DNA of 51,784 nt from Bacteroidetes bacterium SB0662_bin_6 (GTDB lineage Bacteria > Bacteroidota > Rhodothermia > Rhodothermales > VXPQ01): NCBI GenBank assembly GCA_009839485.1, contig VXPQ01000002.1:1-51784 (forward strand), read 5' to 3'. Positions within the stretch are counted from its first letter, which is position 1; each line of letters starts with the position of its first letter. The translations under genes and the position numbers were made by a program. This document shows positions 9,688 to 18,410 of this stretch, piece after piece. Under the pieces are notes generated by a model. That model searched no databases and had not been told where the DNA came from. It saw only the letters and a program-made list of their open reading frames with translations.

Positions 9688-9720
9688 AAAAAAACCCACT
9701 GTTCACAGGGGAACAGTGGG
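9688..9720 (-). terminator. trp attenuator terminator hairpin
   Basis: Read on the minus strand, CCCACTGTTC (9720-9711) and GAACAGTGGG (9704-9695) form a perfect 10-bp stem with a 6-nt loop, followed at once by seven T residues (9694-9688). This is a complete intrinsic terminator placed between the leader peptide and trpE. A second small hairpin, GTGCGG/CCGCAC around a 4-nt loop (9737-9722), abuts it on the upstream side. Confidence 0.93.
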
Positions 9721-9787
9721 GGTGCGGCCCGCCGCACTACTACATGGCGGCAATTATGGCGTACACGCAAGGCGGATCCCACTGTCC
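9711..9787 (-). promoter_or_regulatory. trp antiterminator pairing region
   Basis: The RNA segment GGACAGUGGG (9787-9778) repeats the 3' arm of the terminator and can pair with the terminator 5' arm (9720-9711) over about 10 bp, with one G-U pair. The two pairings are mutually exclusive, which is the defining property of an antiterminator. The segment begins 11-12 nt after the second Trp codon of the leader, so a ribosome stalled on the Trp codons would leave it free. The protecting segment 1 is not uniquely identifiable by eye. Confidence 0.8.
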
Positions 9788-9852
9788 GGCGACCTGCGCC
9801 ACCAGCCGCCGGCATGAGTGTGGATGCTGCTATGTACACATTGTTCAGTCAT
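9754..9852 (-). CDS. trpL: trp operon leader peptide
   Basis: This 32-residue open reading frame runs from ATG at 9852 to TAA at 9756-9754. Codons 17 and 18 are tandem tryptophan codons (9804-9799), and the peptide has no other Trp. It starts MTEQCVHSS and ends RLACTP, has no resemblance to a domain, and lies just before mutually exclusive antiterminator and terminator structures and trpE. Its role is expected to be sensing of charged tRNA-Trp by ribosome stalling, not a function of the peptide itself. No Shine-Dalgarno sequence precedes it. The stop codon lies beyond the antiterminator segment, unlike the E. coli layout where the stop lies between segments 1 and 2. Confidence 0.85.
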   Translation of the reverse strand: MTEQCVHSSIHTHAGGWWRRSPDSGIRLACTP

Positions 9853-9860
9853 AATCGCCC

Positions 9861-9889
9861 AAGATATACCTTGAACCAGTGAAAAGCAA
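9861..9889 (-). promoter_or_regulatory. Probable trp operon promoter
   Basis: On the minus strand TTGCTT (9889-9884) is followed after 17 bp by TATCTT (9866-9861). Transcription would begin near 9854, only about 2 nt before the leader-peptide ATG, so the leader would be almost leaderless. This is a pattern match to the housekeeping-sigma consensus and is not proven; the lineage-specific TAnnTTTG element is only partly matched. Confidence 0.5.
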
Positions 9890-9990
9890 GGACTGTGGGA
9901 TATTGTGGAAAGAGATGTTATTTTGCGCAATTACAGGGTACTCCACTACAAGAACGGTCGCGTAGGCACGGCCGCATTATTCTTCATTTT

Positions 9991-10674
9991 ATGAGTAGCA
10001 CCAAACGCTCCGGCGGATTCGGAACCTCTTTCCTGCACCTCCTCGGACTTAAGCATGTTGGCCTGATGCAAACACCGGCAGAACGGGAAACCTGTGTGAA
10101 AGCATTCGAGATAGAGGCAGAGGCGCACAGAACATTCGTCCGTTTTTATGAAGCGGATGAAAAAATCCAGTTAGCGGATGCAACTGCGACTTTCAATTGG
10201 AGACGGGTAGCGGGCGACCCCCTTCCTGAGAGACCTGAATTGGCGGAATTCGAGCTGGGCAAGAGAGGATATGCGGAGAGGGATAAAATGCAGATAGATG
10301 CCTCGAAGAGCGCAGAAGCGTGCGAGCAGGAGGCTGAGAAGTACAGGGAAAACAAGAGCACCTTCAAGCTGGCGCGATCTCAAGGAACATTGCGGAAGCA
10401 GGCGCAAAAAAAGGTCCGGACCCTTCGGTCCAGAGCAGCAAATCTCCGAAAAATGTCTGTTGTAGCCACCGCAGATGTCGAAGATCAGGAGAAGCAACTG
10501 CGTATAGCGGTCGAAAGGATCCAGTCATCTTCTTCAGGCGACTGGGAAGAAGTGGCGGCAAGCCTTCGTCTTGCAATAGAAGAGAAAAAACGGTATATCC
10601 CGACCGTTAATGCCGCAGCAGAGGCTTATGAGGCCGCGATGCACGCCTGGGATGCGGTCCGGAAGCTGAAGTAA
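9991..10674 (+). CDS. Unknown charged helical protein
   Basis: I do not recognise this 227-residue protein. After a short Ser/Gly-rich start it is dominated by Ala, Glu, Lys and Arg, for example ASKSAEACEQEAEKYRENKS and VEDQEKQLRIAVERIQ, and probably forms long helices or a coiled coil. There is no signal peptide or membrane span. The frame is open from 9895, but MSSTKRSGG at 9991 begins the region of consistent composition. It is transcribed divergently from the trp operon, with the trp promoter and leader 140 bp away. It has no obvious partner; the next gene starts 250 bp downstream, and that gap (10675-10924) holds only a promoter-like element. Confidence 0.65.
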   Translation: MSSTKRSGGFGTSFLHLLGLKHVGLMQTPAERETCVKAFEIEAEAHRTFVRFYEADEKIQLADATATFNWRRVAGDPLPERPELAEFELGKRGYAERDKMQIDASKSAEACEQEAEKYRENKSTFKLARSQGTLRKQAQKKVRTLRSRAANLRKMSVVATADVEDQEKQLRIAVERIQSSSSGDWEEVAASLRLAIEEKKRYIPTVNAAAEAYEAAMHAWDAVRKLK

Positions 10675-10799
10675 CCAGCGGTTGCGCGCGTGGATGGAGG
10701 AGCAGGGCGATGAAGGCCTTGCCGCCGAATTGCAGGTTCCCGACCGCCAGGTGTCGGGGCGCTGCATGATGTTGCAGCGTCCGTGCAATTTCCTGCAAA

Positions 10800-10841
10800 A
10801 TCCCGGCACGATACGGTTTTATCTTTGTGTTTCGCCGGGAT
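10800..10841 (+). promoter_or_regulatory. Inverted repeat around a TAnnTTTG promoter element
   Basis: ATCCCGGC (10800-10807) and its exact reverse complement (10834-10841) flank a 26-nt loop containing TATCTTTG (10820-10827), an exact match to the -7 element TAnnTTTG described for Bacteroidota housekeeping promoters. No clear -33 element is seen. It would drive the VKOR-DsbA gene 84 bp downstream, and the repeat could be an operator site. Confidence 0.4.
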
Positions 10842-10924
10842 CATAACCGGGTGCGGCGTGGTTTTTCATTTCTGCATCCGTCGAGTCCATAAATTCCGCG
10901 AATGCCTTCTCTATAGCGCGTTCC

Positions 10925-12220
10925 ATGCACCGTTATCTGTATCGTTTCGATTCCTGGCGCGCCCCGCTCGACCGCACGGTGTATGGCCTTTCCCTCGTCG
11001 GCATACTGGATGCGGCGCACATAGCGGTTCAGAAGCAAAGCGGATTCGGACAAGGCTGTACGGGGTTCTCTTCCTCGGCGTTTACCGGTTCCCTTTTCGA
11101 TTGTGCTGCCGTAACCGGCAGCGAGGCCGGCGTTTTTCTGGGTGTACCCAATGCAATATGGGGCTTGCTGTTCTACGCGGCGGTAGCGCTCCTTACGGTT
11201 GCGGCCGTCTGGAATTTCAGAGAGAAGCGAGCCCTGTACAAGGCAGTCCGTACGGTGCTTGTAACAGGCGGGTTGGCTTACACAGCCTATCTTGTATATT
11301 ACCAGGTGGCCGTGCTGGAACAGCTCTGCATTCTTTGTCTCGTTTCCGCAGGTATTGTCGTCCTGCTTGCCATCTTGCATGGCATTGATGTAACATTATC
11401 TCCTGTTTCGACTACCGAACCTTCCAGTAACATGATTCCTAAACCCCTGCGAGAAATAGCCTGGATGGGTGCGCTTCTCCTGCTTGCGGGAATACTTATA
11501 GCAGCAGATGCCATGTATTTCAGCAATTCCGAACCGGAACTTCCCGATGTGTTTGCCGCCGAAGCAGAGATGGAAGCGGCTTCTTCTCCGGAGGCTCTTC
11601 TGCCGGTGCCTGCAGAGGAAGAAATCCCCTTGGCGGTTGTGCCGGACCGGACGCCGGCCGAATGTCCATACGATCCGGAGAAAGAACCGGTGGAGGATTT
11701 TCGGCGCCTTATCAACCTTTTCGACCCGACCGTAGGGGAAGCGGACGCCCCGGTTACGGTGATCGAATATTTCGATCCCAATTGCTATCACTGCAAGACC
11801 TTTCATGACGTGATCACGCCTGTGGTGCGGTCTCATGCCGACCGCGCACTCTTCGTGTTCAAGCCGTTTGTGTTGTGGAATTATTCCATTGTGCAGTCGG
11901 AAGCGCTGTATGCGGCTACCCGGGAAAAGAAATTTTTCCCGATGCTTGAAGCGCAGTACGAAATGCAGAATCCGGGGACGGGCCTGTCGCTGGAGCAATT
12001 GCGTGAGATTGCCGAACGGATCGAGATGAATCCGGATGTGCTCATGCAGCGTTTGGAAAGCCGGCTTTATCGCCGCACGCTGGAGCAGCAAAGAACCGAG
12101 GCGATCGAGATCGGCGTGAACCAAACGCCCACGGTTCTGATCAACGGACGTTTCGTCGCCGCTGAATCCCATACCGTCGAATGTCTGCAAAGCATGATCG
12201 AGGAGGCCGCCGCCCAGTGA
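10925..12220 (+). CDS. VKOR-DsbA fusion, membrane disulfide-bond-forming protein
   Basis: The 431-residue protein has an N-terminal vitamin K epoxide reductase domain (about residues 15-155) and a C-terminal DsbA-like thioredoxin domain (about 265-430). The VKOR part has the loop cysteines C45 and C60, the GVPNAIWG segment and the quinone-site pair CILC at 135-138, with four helices. A further helix at 178-195 anchors an acidic, Pro-rich linker. The thioredoxin part has an NCYHC active site at 286-290 and the cis-proline segment QTPTVLING. It should oxidise thiols of exported proteins and pass electrons to a quinone. CYHC in place of the common CPHC or CPYC may shift the redox potential. Its stop overlaps a GTG start of transketolase by 4 bp. 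Confidence 0.88.
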   Translation: MHRYLYRFDSWRAPLDRTVYGLSLVGILDAAHIAVQKQSGFGQGCTGFSSSAFTGSLFDCAAVTGSEAGVFLGVPNAIWGLLFYAAVALLTVAAVWNFREKRALYKAVRTVLVTGGLAYTAYLVYYQVAVLEQLCILCLVSAGIVVLLAILHGIDVTLSPVSTTEPSSNMIPKPLREIAWMGALLLLAGILIAADAMYFSNSEPELPDVFAAEAEMEAASSPEALLPVPAEEEIPLAVVPDRTPAECPYDPEKEPVEDFRRLINLFDPTVGEADAPVTVIEYFDPNCYHCKTFHDVITPVVRSHADRALFVFKPFVLWNYSIVQSEALYAATREKKFFPMLEAQYEMQNPGTGLSLEQLREIAERIEMNPDVLMQRLESRLYRRTLEQQRTEAIEIGVNQTPTVLINGRFVAAESHTVECLQSMIEEAAAQ

Positions 12221-14238
12221 GTACTTCGTCTCTATCATCGGCTTCCGCAAGCGAAGGCCTTTCCCGCCTTTCGATCGACACCCTGCGTTTTCTCGCCGTG
12301 GATGCCGTGCAAGCGGCTCGCAGCGGACACCCTGGTATGCCTATGGGGGCAGCCCCCATGGCGTATGTGCTTTGGAAGCGCCACATGAAGCATAGTCCCG
12401 CACATCCGGACTGGTTCGACCGGGACCGGTTCGTGCTCTCCGCCGGACATGGTTCCATGCTTCTTTACGGGATGCTGCACCTCACCGGCTATGCCATGCC
12501 GATGGAAGAGATTAAACAATTTCGGCAGTGGGGAAGCATCACGCCGGGTCACCCGGAAAACTTTCTTGCAGAGGGCGTTGAGACGACGACCGGCCCGCTG
12601 GGTCAGGGGTTCGCGAATGCCGTAGGTATGGCTATAGCCGAAAAGCACCTTGCCGCGCGTTTCAACGAGCCCGGCTTTGAGATCGTTGACCATTTCACGT
12701 ATGGTATATGCTCGGATGGGGATCTTATGGAGGGCGTTTCGCATGAAGCGGCGTCGATGGCCGGACACCTTGGCCTGGGCAAACTCATTTTTCTGTACGA
12801 CGACAATGGCATTTCCATTGACGGTAGTACGGAACTCGCATTTACTGAAAACGTATCGCAACGCTTCGAAGCGTATGGGTGGCATGTGGACCGGGTCGCC
12901 GATGGAAACGATCTGGCGGCCATCGATCAGGCGTTGCACAGAGCACGCGCCGAGACGGACCGCCCGTCACTGATTGCCGTGCGCACCGTGATCGGGTACG
13001 GCAGCCCCAACAAGGCAGGATCCGCTTCTTCGCATGGATCGCCGTTGGGGGAAGAGGAGGTCGTGCTTACCAAGCGTTCTCTCGGATGGCCTGAGGATAA
13101 AACATTTTTTGTGCCGGATGAGGTCTATGCGCACATGCGGGATGCGTCGTTGGAAGCCGGGCATGCTGCCTATGCTGCGTGGGAAGATCGGCTTGCCGCT
13201 TATCGGGATCGCCATCCCGGGCAGGCGGAGATATTCGATGCATGGCGCAACGGCTCTCCGGAGGAAGGGTGGGCAACGCGTGTGGAGACTCCTGAGGTAG
13301 GGGCCGTACAGGCCACGCGGGCTGCAAGTGGAAAGGCCCTGAATGAGTTGGCTCCTTCCGTGCCGTTTCTCATCGGCGGTTCCGCCGACCTCACCCCCTC
13401 TAACAATACGGCAGTGAAGGATCGTGAGGATTTCCAGAAGACATCGCCGATGGGCGGTTACCTGCGTTTTGGGGTCAGAGAGCACGCTATGGCGTCGGCC
13501 TGTAACGGGATTGCATTGCATGGCGCCGTACGGCCGTATTGCGCAACGTTTCTGATATTCAGCGACTACATGCGGCCCGCCGTGCGCCTGAGCGCACTCA
13601 TGGAGTTGCCTGTCCTCTACATTTTTACCCATGATTCCATCGGTCTCGGAGAGGATGGCCCGACGCATCAACCCGTAGAACATATTATGTCTCTGCGGGC
13701 CATGCCCAACCTGACAGTGATTCGTCCCGCCGACGCCGCCGAGACAGCTGCGGCCTGGAAACTGGCTGTTGAGTGGAAGCACGGTCCCCTCGCATTGATC
13801 CTTACCCGGCAGGGGTTGCCGGTGCTTGAAGGGACTGGCGAGGGGCTCCGTCGAGGCGCCTATGTCGTGGTTGCTTGCGAGGGAACGCCTGACATCGTGC
13901 TGATCGGAACGGGAAGTGAGGTGCAGCACGCGGTGGCGGCGGCAGCGATGCTCCGGGAGACGGGGGTAGCGGTGCAGGTGGTCAGCATGCCTTCGTGGGA
14001 ACTCTTCGAGCGACAACCGGCGGCATACCGGGAAGAGGTGCTCCCCCGTGCGGTTCGCAAACGTCTTGCAGTGGAAGCTGGTGTGACGACAGGCTGGGAA
14101 CGCTATGTAGGCCTTGAAGGGGCCGCGATCGGGATGACAGGGTTCGGGGCGTCCGCGCCGGGCGGCGTAACCATGCAGAAATTCGGCTTCACCGCCGAAA
14201 ATGTGCTGGCCCGGGCCCAGGCGCTGCTTGCGGAATGA
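12217..14238 (+). CDS. tkt: Transketolase
   Basis: It transfers two-carbon ketol units in the pentose phosphate pathway, using thiamine diphosphate. The 673-residue product has [20 protein letters not shown], the ThDP/Mg motif [18 protein letters not shown] with downstream DDNGISIDG, and the C-terminal [11 protein letters not shown] and FGVREHAM blocks, at normal family length. The frame is open from an ATG at 12181, but that lies inside the upstream gene. The GTG at 12217, overlapping the upstream TGA as GTGA, gives a normal N-terminus and suggests translational coupling to the VKOR-DsbA gene. A functional link between the two products is not obvious. Confidence 0.95.
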   Translation: MSTSSLSSASASEGLSRLSIDTLRFLAVDAVQAARSGHPGMPMGAAPMAYVLWKRHMKHSPAHPDWFDRDRFVLSAGHGSMLLYGMLHLTGYAMPMEEIKQFRQWGSITPGHPENFLAEGVETTTGPLGQGFANAVGMAIAEKHLAARFNEPGFEIVDHFTYGICSDGDLMEGVSHEAASMAGHLGLGKLIFLYDDNGISIDGSTELAFTENVSQRFEAYGWHVDRVADGNDLAAIDQALHRARAETDRPSLIAVRTVIGYGSPNKAGSASSHGSPLGEEEVVLTKRSLGWPEDKTFFVPDEVYAHMRDASLEAGHAAYAAWEDRLAAYRDRHPGQAEIFDAWRNGSPEEGWATRVETPEVGAVQATRAASGKALNELAPSVPFLIGGSADLTPSNNTAVKDREDFQKTSPMGGYLRFGVREHAMASACNGIALHGAVRPYCATFLIFSDYMRPAVRLSALMELPVLYIFTHDSIGLGEDGPTHQPVEHIMSLRAMPNLTVIRPADAAETAAAWKLAVEWKHGPLALILTRQGLPVLEGTGEGLRRGAYVVVACEGTPDIVLIGTGSEVQHAVAAAAMLRETGVAVQVVSMPSWELFERQPAAYREEVLPRAVRKRLAVEAGVTTGWERYVGLEGAAIGMTGFGASAPGGVTMQKFGFTAENVLARAQALLAE

Positions 14239-14277
14239 GGAAATAACGTTTCCTTCGCGATACGCCGCCGACCGGCG

Positions 14278-16527
14278 TCACATCCGGGTCGAGATTTGCA
14301 GCAAGGCGTGTCTTGGGGCGCCGAGAAGCGCAGGCCGCGAGAGGTAGTGGTAATTGAGTGCATTTCGGACATGCAGCGTGACCCGGATCCTGCGCCAGGA
14401 TGAGCCGATTCGCACATCCATGACCTGAATGGGACTGCTCAATTCTGCATCGGCAATGAACCGGGCAAAGTCGGAATCGACCCGTTCCGGAGCGGACGCC
14501 AGCCGCAGATCCGCGCCGGATTCAATCGGCCCGACCGTTAAGGTAGCCCCGGTCTTGAGGAGATGGGCTGAGCGAAATGCAAGCGATTCTTTTGTTTCGA
14601 GGTCCTGCGCATCGAGATACGTGTAACCCGCATGCAGTGAGGCGCGCCCGGGCAGTATGTGCGCACGCAATTCCAGCTCGCCGCCTCCGATACGTGCTCT
14701 CGTGAAATTTGTGAAGCGGAAAGCGCGTTCTTCCGGCGTAAACTTCGGTTCGATGATTTCCCGGTACTGACTCAGAAACAGGGCCGCATCGATAGTGAAT
14801 AGCGGTGCACCGCCAAACAAGGGCTGCCCCCGTATTCCGATCTCGTAGCTCCGGCTGATTTCGGGCTTGAGGTCCGGATTCGATACGATAGGCAGGTGGT
14901 CACTGCTTTCGACGAATCGTTCCAGCACACTGGGCGCTCTGAATCCTTCGCCGTAGGCAAGCCGGGCGGTCCACGACGATCCTATACTGATCGTTGCGCT
15001 GGTGCGCGGACTGAGCTTGTGCAGGGTTTCGCCCTGCCGGATGCGGTACGTATCGAAGCGCAGGCCGCCAGTGATTTTGATCCGCCCGATTTCTTCTTCC
15101 CATTGCGTGAACGCCGCCACTTCGGGTTGGCTGCGGGGCGCGTTGTCACCGGTAAAACTTGAATTCGTGAAGTTGGCGTCACCAGAGATGCCGGCAATGA
15201 TATATCGTCCCGGAGCCGGTTCGTAGTCGAGTTGCACCTCGCCGCCGTACCTGAACCCGATCGTTCCTTTCGATAGCGGCTTCGGCTTTTTCTCGTCGTC
15301 GAGCGGCTGGATAAATATGCCGAACAGGCGTGCTTTTGCCTGAAGAAGTATGCTGGTGGAGAGCGCGTTCGTATATGCCGGCATCAGGCTGACGTGCTGC
15401 GTTCGATTATCGGTTGTTCCTGACGAGGAGATGGAACTGCCGAGGTTGGTACTGCCCGGATTCAGTGCATCGCGGGCGCCATTCCAGTAGATGAAGGTGT
15501 CACTCGTTTTTCGGTTGACTCCCGCGAGGATATTTACATGGGAATCGGGGGAAGTGCGCCAGGTGAATTTGGAGAACCCCTGCAGGCTTCGGGAACTGTT
15601 CATATTCAGGTGGCTTGCATCGTACCGGTAGGTCAGGCTGGTCCATAAGCCCGTATTCGAGCTTAAGGGGCGGGCATGGTTGATTGCGATGCCGCCCAGT
15701 GGCCTGGGTTTCTTTGACGCCTCCCACTGCCGGCGCCATATAGCGTGGTGTGCTGGTTGGTACGCTCCTCCGTAGGTTTCAACAAACGTTTCGGGTTTGG
15801 AAGGGTATGTTTTCGTGAGGATGTGAATGATTCCGCCAAGCGCCCCACCCCCGTATAGTGCCGAGCCGGGTCCCTTGAGTACCTCGATCCGCTCTATTTG
15901 ATGTATCGGGATCAGTTCAAACGGAATACGTTCCGCGTCGGGACTCAACATGGGCATGCCGTCCACGAGCAGCAGGATCCGGCTTCCCGTGTTGTATGAG
16001 AATCCCGACGAACCCCGGATATTCACCTCGTTGCCGGTCAGTTGTACGCCGGGGACGTATTGCAGCGCGTCGTCCAGCGCCAGTACGTTGCGGACTATCA
16101 GATCGTCGGCGGTGAGCACGCTTACGCTGGCGGGGATATTCCTGGCGTCTGCAGTGCGGCGCGTGGTGGTGACGACGATTTCCCGGGACTCTATCGCGAT
16201 GGGCTCGAGGACGAAATCGACAAGAATCGTTTCGTCCGCCATCACCTCGATTTGCCGGATTTCCGTCGCGAATCCTATGCTGGAGGCTTGTATGCGGTAA
16301 GCTCCGGCCGGCACTGCCTGGATACGGTATGTTCCGTCTGTCGCTGTGGCGTCTCCATACGTCGTTTCGAGGAGCACGACATTAACGCCCGGCAAGGAAT
16401 CGCCCTCGGCGCCGGTCACGCGGCCGGCCACGGCGCCATCCTGTGCCCTGACCGCATTCGTTCCGGCCAGTATCCACAACATGCACAGGCAGACTGCGAC
16501 GCTCCAGCATGTTTTAAGGATGTTCAT
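14278..16527 (-). CDS. TonB-dependent outer-membrane receptor
   Basis: The 749-residue protein starts with a Sec signal peptide (to about residue 28, ending VRAQ), then a carboxypeptidase-regulatory-like beta domain (GAVAGRVTGAEGDSLPGVNV onward, about 32-110), a TonB plug (IPASVSVLTADDL through VEVLKGPGSALYGGGALGG, about 120-235) and a long beta-barrel. It ends in RMC-terminal ISTRM rather than a terminal Phe. It imports an unidentified ligand across the outer membrane. Its start overlaps the stop of the preceding lipoprotein gene by 4 bp, so the two form an operon. It converges with transketolase; the 39-bp gap contains only weak inverted repeats. Confidence 0.93.
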   Translation of the reverse strand: MNILKTCWSVAVCLCMLWILAGTNAVRAQDGAVAGRVTGAEGDSLPGVNVVLLETTYGDATATDGTYRIQAVPAGAYRIQASSIGFATEIRQIEVMADETILVDFVLEPIAIESREIVVTTTRRTADARNIPASVSVLTADDLIVRNVLALDDALQYVPGVQLTGNEVNIRGSSGFSYNTGSRILLLVDGMPMLSPDAERIPFELIPIHQIERIEVLKGPGSALYGGGALGGIIHILTKTYPSKPETFVETYGGAYQPAHHAIWRRQWEASKKPRPLGGIAINHARPLSSNTGLWTSLTYRYDASHLNMNSSRSLQGFSKFTWRTSPDSHVNILAGVNRKTSDTFIYWNGARDALNPGSTNLGSSISSSGTTDNRTQHVSLMPAYTNALSTSILLQAKARLFGIFIQPLDDEKKPKPLSKGTIGFRYGGEVQLDYEPAPGRYIIAGISGDANFTNSSFTGDNAPRSQPEVAAFTQWEEEIGRIKITGGLRFDTYRIRQGETLHKLSPRTSATISIGSSWTARLAYGEGFRAPSVLERFVESSDHLPIVSNPDLKPEISRSYEIGIRGQPLFGGAPLFTIDAALFLSQYREIIEPKFTPEERAFRFTNFTRARIGGGELELRAHILPGRASLHAGYTYLDAQDLETKESLAFRSAHLLKTGATLTVGPIESGADLRLASAPERVDSDFARFIADAELSSPIQVMDVRIGSSWRRIRVTLHVRNALNYHYLSRPALLGAPRHALLQISTRM

Positions 16528-17114
16528 TGGATTTCAATCTCAGGCGGAGGGAATGGAGGCGGATTGAGGAAATCGGCCGATACGGAGACCCGGGTGGTTT
16601 CCCCGGGAGAGATGACGAAGATACCCCCACCTTCTTCCACAAGGCCGATGGGTCGCCAGGCGAACAGATCAGGGCTGTATTTGTGGGCAACCCCGGAGTA
16701 GGGGTAAACCCCCGTTCTGACACTGTCGAGCATCACGGTTTGCCGCTCCACATGAAACTGCAGACGCTCGCTGAAAATAAGCCGGTTGAGTTGCAGAAAG
16801 TCGGCAGTATCTTTTGGAACGAACCGCAGGGCCACGAACAGCAGTTCGTAAATCTCCTCGGTGGGGGGCCAGGTTTCGGGGTGATTTTCGTAGGTGATGT
16901 CTACGACGAGGGTGCCGGTCAGGGGATCTTCGGGTGGGGTAAAACCCTGGTCGCAGGCGGCAAGAAAGACGGCGAGCGCCAGTACCGCAGGGAGCAGCGT
17001 GGTGAGACAGGGGAGCAGGTATGACGTGCGTCGGAACACGGCCGGAAAGAAAACGGGAGAGCGCACAAACAAAGAAATAACAGTGCCGCAAAGGGGCAAT
17101 GCGGACCTTGCCAA
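16524..17114 (-). CDS. Lipoprotein paired with TonB-dependent receptor
   Basis: The product is up to 196 residues. A hydrophobic segment ends in the lipobox LAAC followed by DQG, so the mature protein of about 140 residues should be lipid-anchored. The mature domain looks beta-rich and ends in a Pro-rich tail (PPPFPPPEIEIQ). I do not recognise a family. The exact start is uncertain: the first Met at 17114 leaves a long segment before the signal helix, and a non-ATG internal start is possible. It overlaps the receptor gene downstream by 4 bp, so it may help that receptor capture its ligand, which is an inference from position only. Confidence 0.7.
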   Translation of the reverse strand: MARSALPLCGTVISLFVRSPVFFPAVFRRTSYLLPCLTTLLPAVLALAVFLAACDQGFTPPEDPLTGTLVVDITYENHPETWPPTEEIYELLFVALRFVPKDTADFLQLNRLIFSERLQFHVERQTVMLDSVRTGVYPYSGVAHKYSPDLFAWRPIGLVEEGGGIFVISPGETTRVSVSADFLNPPPFPPPEIEIQ

Positions 17115-17315
17115 AATATCAAAAACATCATTATTGAGTGAAGGATACTCTGATTAATTCCACTTCGATCAGCGCTTCATGTTCGTGCGTACAGGATATC
17201 ATAACGATGTCGTTGAAATCAGCGGATGTACAACGCACCCGTGCTGCGTTGGAAACACCACGCCCGTTCGGGCGTTTGGGGCGCGTTCCCGTTCCTTCCT
17301 GTATGTACATCCCGT

Positions 17316-18362
17316 ATGAAGCTATCGGATTTCAAGTACAATTATCCCAGGGAGCACATAGCAAAGTACCCTGCCGAACCGCGCGATGCGGCTCGCCTCA
17401 TGGTGCTTGATCGTACAAACAGGACGGTCCAGCACCGGCATATCAGTGATCTCCCGCAGTACTTCAGGGAAGGCGACGTCGTTGTTGTAAACGACACGAA
17501 GGTTTTCCCGGCTCGTCTGTACGGGAACAAGGAAAAGACAGGAGCGAAAATCGAGGTGTTCCTGCTTCGGGAGTTGAACCCCGAAAGCAGGTTGTGGGAT
17601 GTCATTGTCGATCCCGCACGGAAGATTCGCATCGGCAACAAGTTGTATTTCAACGGGGGGCTGATTGCCGAAGTGATTGACAATACGACCTCGCGGGGGC
17701 GAACCATCCGCTTTGTATTCGAGGGGACAAACCGGGATCTCTATGCAAAGATAGACGAAATCGGACAGACCCCTTTGCCGCCTTACGTGAAGCGCGATGT
17801 CGAGGATCGGGATCGGGATCGCTATCAGACCATTTTTGCGGAGAACCGGGGAGCGGTCGCTGTTCCTTCGGCGGGGCTGCATTTTACCCCGGAGTTGATC
17901 GAAACGCTGCGTGCGCAAGGGGTCAGGATCGTACCCACTACGCTGCATGTCGGACTGGGCACCTTTCGTCCGGTTGAAGTGGAAGATCTGACCAAGCACC
18001 GGATGGATTCGGAGCGCTTTCTGATCTCGGAGGAAACCGCCGGCGCTGTGAACGAGGCGCTGTTGTCCGCGGACAATACGGTAACGGCGGTCGGTACGAC
18101 CGTAGTTCGGGCTATTGAGTCGAGTCTTTCCGCTTCGTACTTGTGCAAGGCCGGCAGCGGATGGACCGATAAATTCATCTGCCCGCCCTATAAATTCAGA
18201 ATTACTGAGCGGTTGCTCACGAACTTTCACCAACCTGGAAGTACGCTTCTCATGCTCACAGCGGCATTTGCCGGCTATGATTTTATCATGGAATCCTACC
18301 GGCTTGCGATAGAAGAGAAGTATCGCCTGTTCTCCTTTGGAGACGCCATGCTCATATTGTGA
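17316..18362 (+). CDS. queA: S-adenosylmethionine:tRNA ribosyltransferase-isomerase
   Basis: QueA moves the ribosyl part of S-adenosylmethionine onto preQ1 in tRNA to make epoxyqueuosine. The 348-residue product has the standard start MKLSDFKYNYP, then AKYPAEPRDAARLMVLDR, VVNDTKVFPARLYG, GAVAVPSAGLHFTPEL, HVGLGTFRPV and TNFHQPGSTLLMLTAAF, all typical. The frame is open to 17226, but the additional 30 residues have no family similarity. It is transcribed divergently from the receptor/lipoprotein operon, and 48 bp separates it from ispD. Confidence 0.96.
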   Translation: MKLSDFKYNYPREHIAKYPAEPRDAARLMVLDRTNRTVQHRHISDLPQYFREGDVVVVNDTKVFPARLYGNKEKTGAKIEVFLLRELNPESRLWDVIVDPARKIRIGNKLYFNGGLIAEVIDNTTSRGRTIRFVFEGTNRDLYAKIDEIGQTPLPPYVKRDVEDRDRDRYQTIFAENRGAVAVPSAGLHFTPELIETLRAQGVRIVPTTLHVGLGTFRPVEVEDLTKHRMDSERFLISEETAGAVNEALLSADNTVTAVGTTVVRAIESSLSASYLCKAGSGWTDKFICPPYKFRITERLLTNFHQPGSTLLMLTAAFAGYDFIMESYRLAIEEKYRLFSFGDAMLIL

Positions 18363-18410
18363 TCCGGCGCGTCGCCTGTGTTTTAGCGGTGAGCCGGCAC
18401 ATATCTGTCT

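Noticed and set aside
9570-9839. Minus-strand 89-residue ORF upstream of trpE
   Set aside because: It runs through the leader and terminator in another frame and overlaps trpE; the WW-containing frame fits the attenuator far better.
17142-17154. 13-mer AGGATACTCTGAT shared with 33821-33833, both in intergenic DNA
   Set aside because: A 13-base match is expected many times by chance in a window of this size, and the flanks differ; no common function is supported.
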